Assembly: GCA_946624335.1 (NCBI GenBank)
Contig: CAMOSA010000118.1
Location: forward strand, 1-7,556
Length of the DNA stretch: 7,556 nt
Source: an uncultured Prevotellaceae bacterium
GTDB taxonomy: Bacteria; Bacteroidota; Bacteroidia; Bacteroidales; Bacteroidaceae
Direction of reading: 5' to 3'
Below, piece by piece: positions 7,468 to 7,556 of this stretch. The first letter of the stretch is position 1. Every line of letters begins with the position of its first letter. The notes beneath the pieces are model-generated. The model had not been told where the DNA came from. It worked only from the letters and a program-made list of their open reading frames with translations, and searched no databases. Both the position numbers and the translations under genes were made by a program.

Positions 7468-7508
7468 TAGTAATATTAGAAACAACTTATTCAATAAACC
7501 CTTTTGCA

Positions 7509-7556
7509 ATGAGCAAACAAACAGAAAAGATTCAGGAGCTCATAGAGCTCCGCGCC
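7509..7556 (+). CDS. Acyl-CoA carboxylase/decarboxylase carboxyltransferase subunit, N-terminal fragment
   Basis: Only the first 16 codons lie in the window, reading MSKQTEKIQELIELRA, and the frame runs off the right edge. This resembles the conserved opening of Bacteroidota carboxyltransferase (beta/alpha) subunits of propionyl-CoA carboxylase or methylmalonyl-CoA decarboxylase (PccB/MmdA type), which begin with MS, a short polar stretch and KI-ELIELRA. Those proteins are cytoplasmic, about 510-520 residues long, and take part in propionate/succinate metabolism. The call rests on one short motif recalled from the family, so the exact subunit is open. The frame is also open upstream with an ATG at 7434 (25 extra residues), but the family-like start favours 7509. 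No clear Shine-Dalgarno is present; the upstream sequence is AT-rich, as is common in this phylum. Confidence 0.7.
   Translation, partial: MSKQTEKIQELIELRA

Larger units (their letters stand above)
7213..7508. other. Spacer between tamL and the carboxylase gene
   Basis: No protein gene is supported. Right after the tamL stop is the ten-base palindrome TTCACGTGAA (7216-7225), then GGGC/GCCC pairing around 7242-7254. Purine- and A-rich sequence follows (7312-7343). No hairpin with a following T-run is seen on the plus strand, so a strong intrinsic terminator for tamB-tamL is not visible. The second half carries the promoter and leader of the next gene, listed separately. Confidence 0.7.

Overview
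The window looks like conserved core genome from a Bacteroidota bacterium, most likely order Bacteroidales (Prevotella or Muribaculaceae-like). Three things point there: two near-perfect Bacteroidota promoter boxes (TAnnTTTG) upstream of transcription units, a TamB-type protein followed by a lipidated Omp85 protein (the TamB–TamL arrangement of this phylum), and coding DNA that is much more GC-rich than the spacers. The species cannot be fixed from the sequence alone.

Layout: 1-344 is mostly non-coding. It holds a small GC-rich hairpin at the left edge, a short TTTCACT-type repeat tract, an AT-rich stretch with a repeated GGTGCAC word, and a promoter (311-318) just ahead of the first gene. 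345-4658 encodes a 1437-residue TamB-family (DUF490) inner-membrane-anchored periplasmic protein. Four bases later, 4663-7212 encodes an 849-residue Omp85/TamA-family outer-membrane barrel with a lipoprotein signal peptide (TamL type). 7213-7508 is a spacer with small palindromes, a second promoter and a leader of about 115-120 nt. From 7509 to the right edge lie the first 16 codons of a further gene, whose start resembles the carboxyltransferase subunit of acyl-CoA (propionyl-/methylmalonyl-CoA) carboxylases or decarboxylases.

How the genes work together: TamB and TamL almost certainly form one transcription unit and one envelope-spanning machine. By analogy with the TAM system, TamB is the periplasm-spanning bridge, anchored in the inner membrane by its N-terminus and docking through its C-terminal domain with the POTRA/barrel protein in the outer membrane. 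The carboxylase gene has its own promoter and appears to be a separate metabolic unit.

I do not see a mobile element, CRISPR array, RNA gene, defence island or convincing new system. The points worth a second look are modest: the structured spacer leaders, a helical insertion inside the TamB beta-structure, the lipidated Omp85 protein with its extra N-terminal region, and the altered L6 loop motif.
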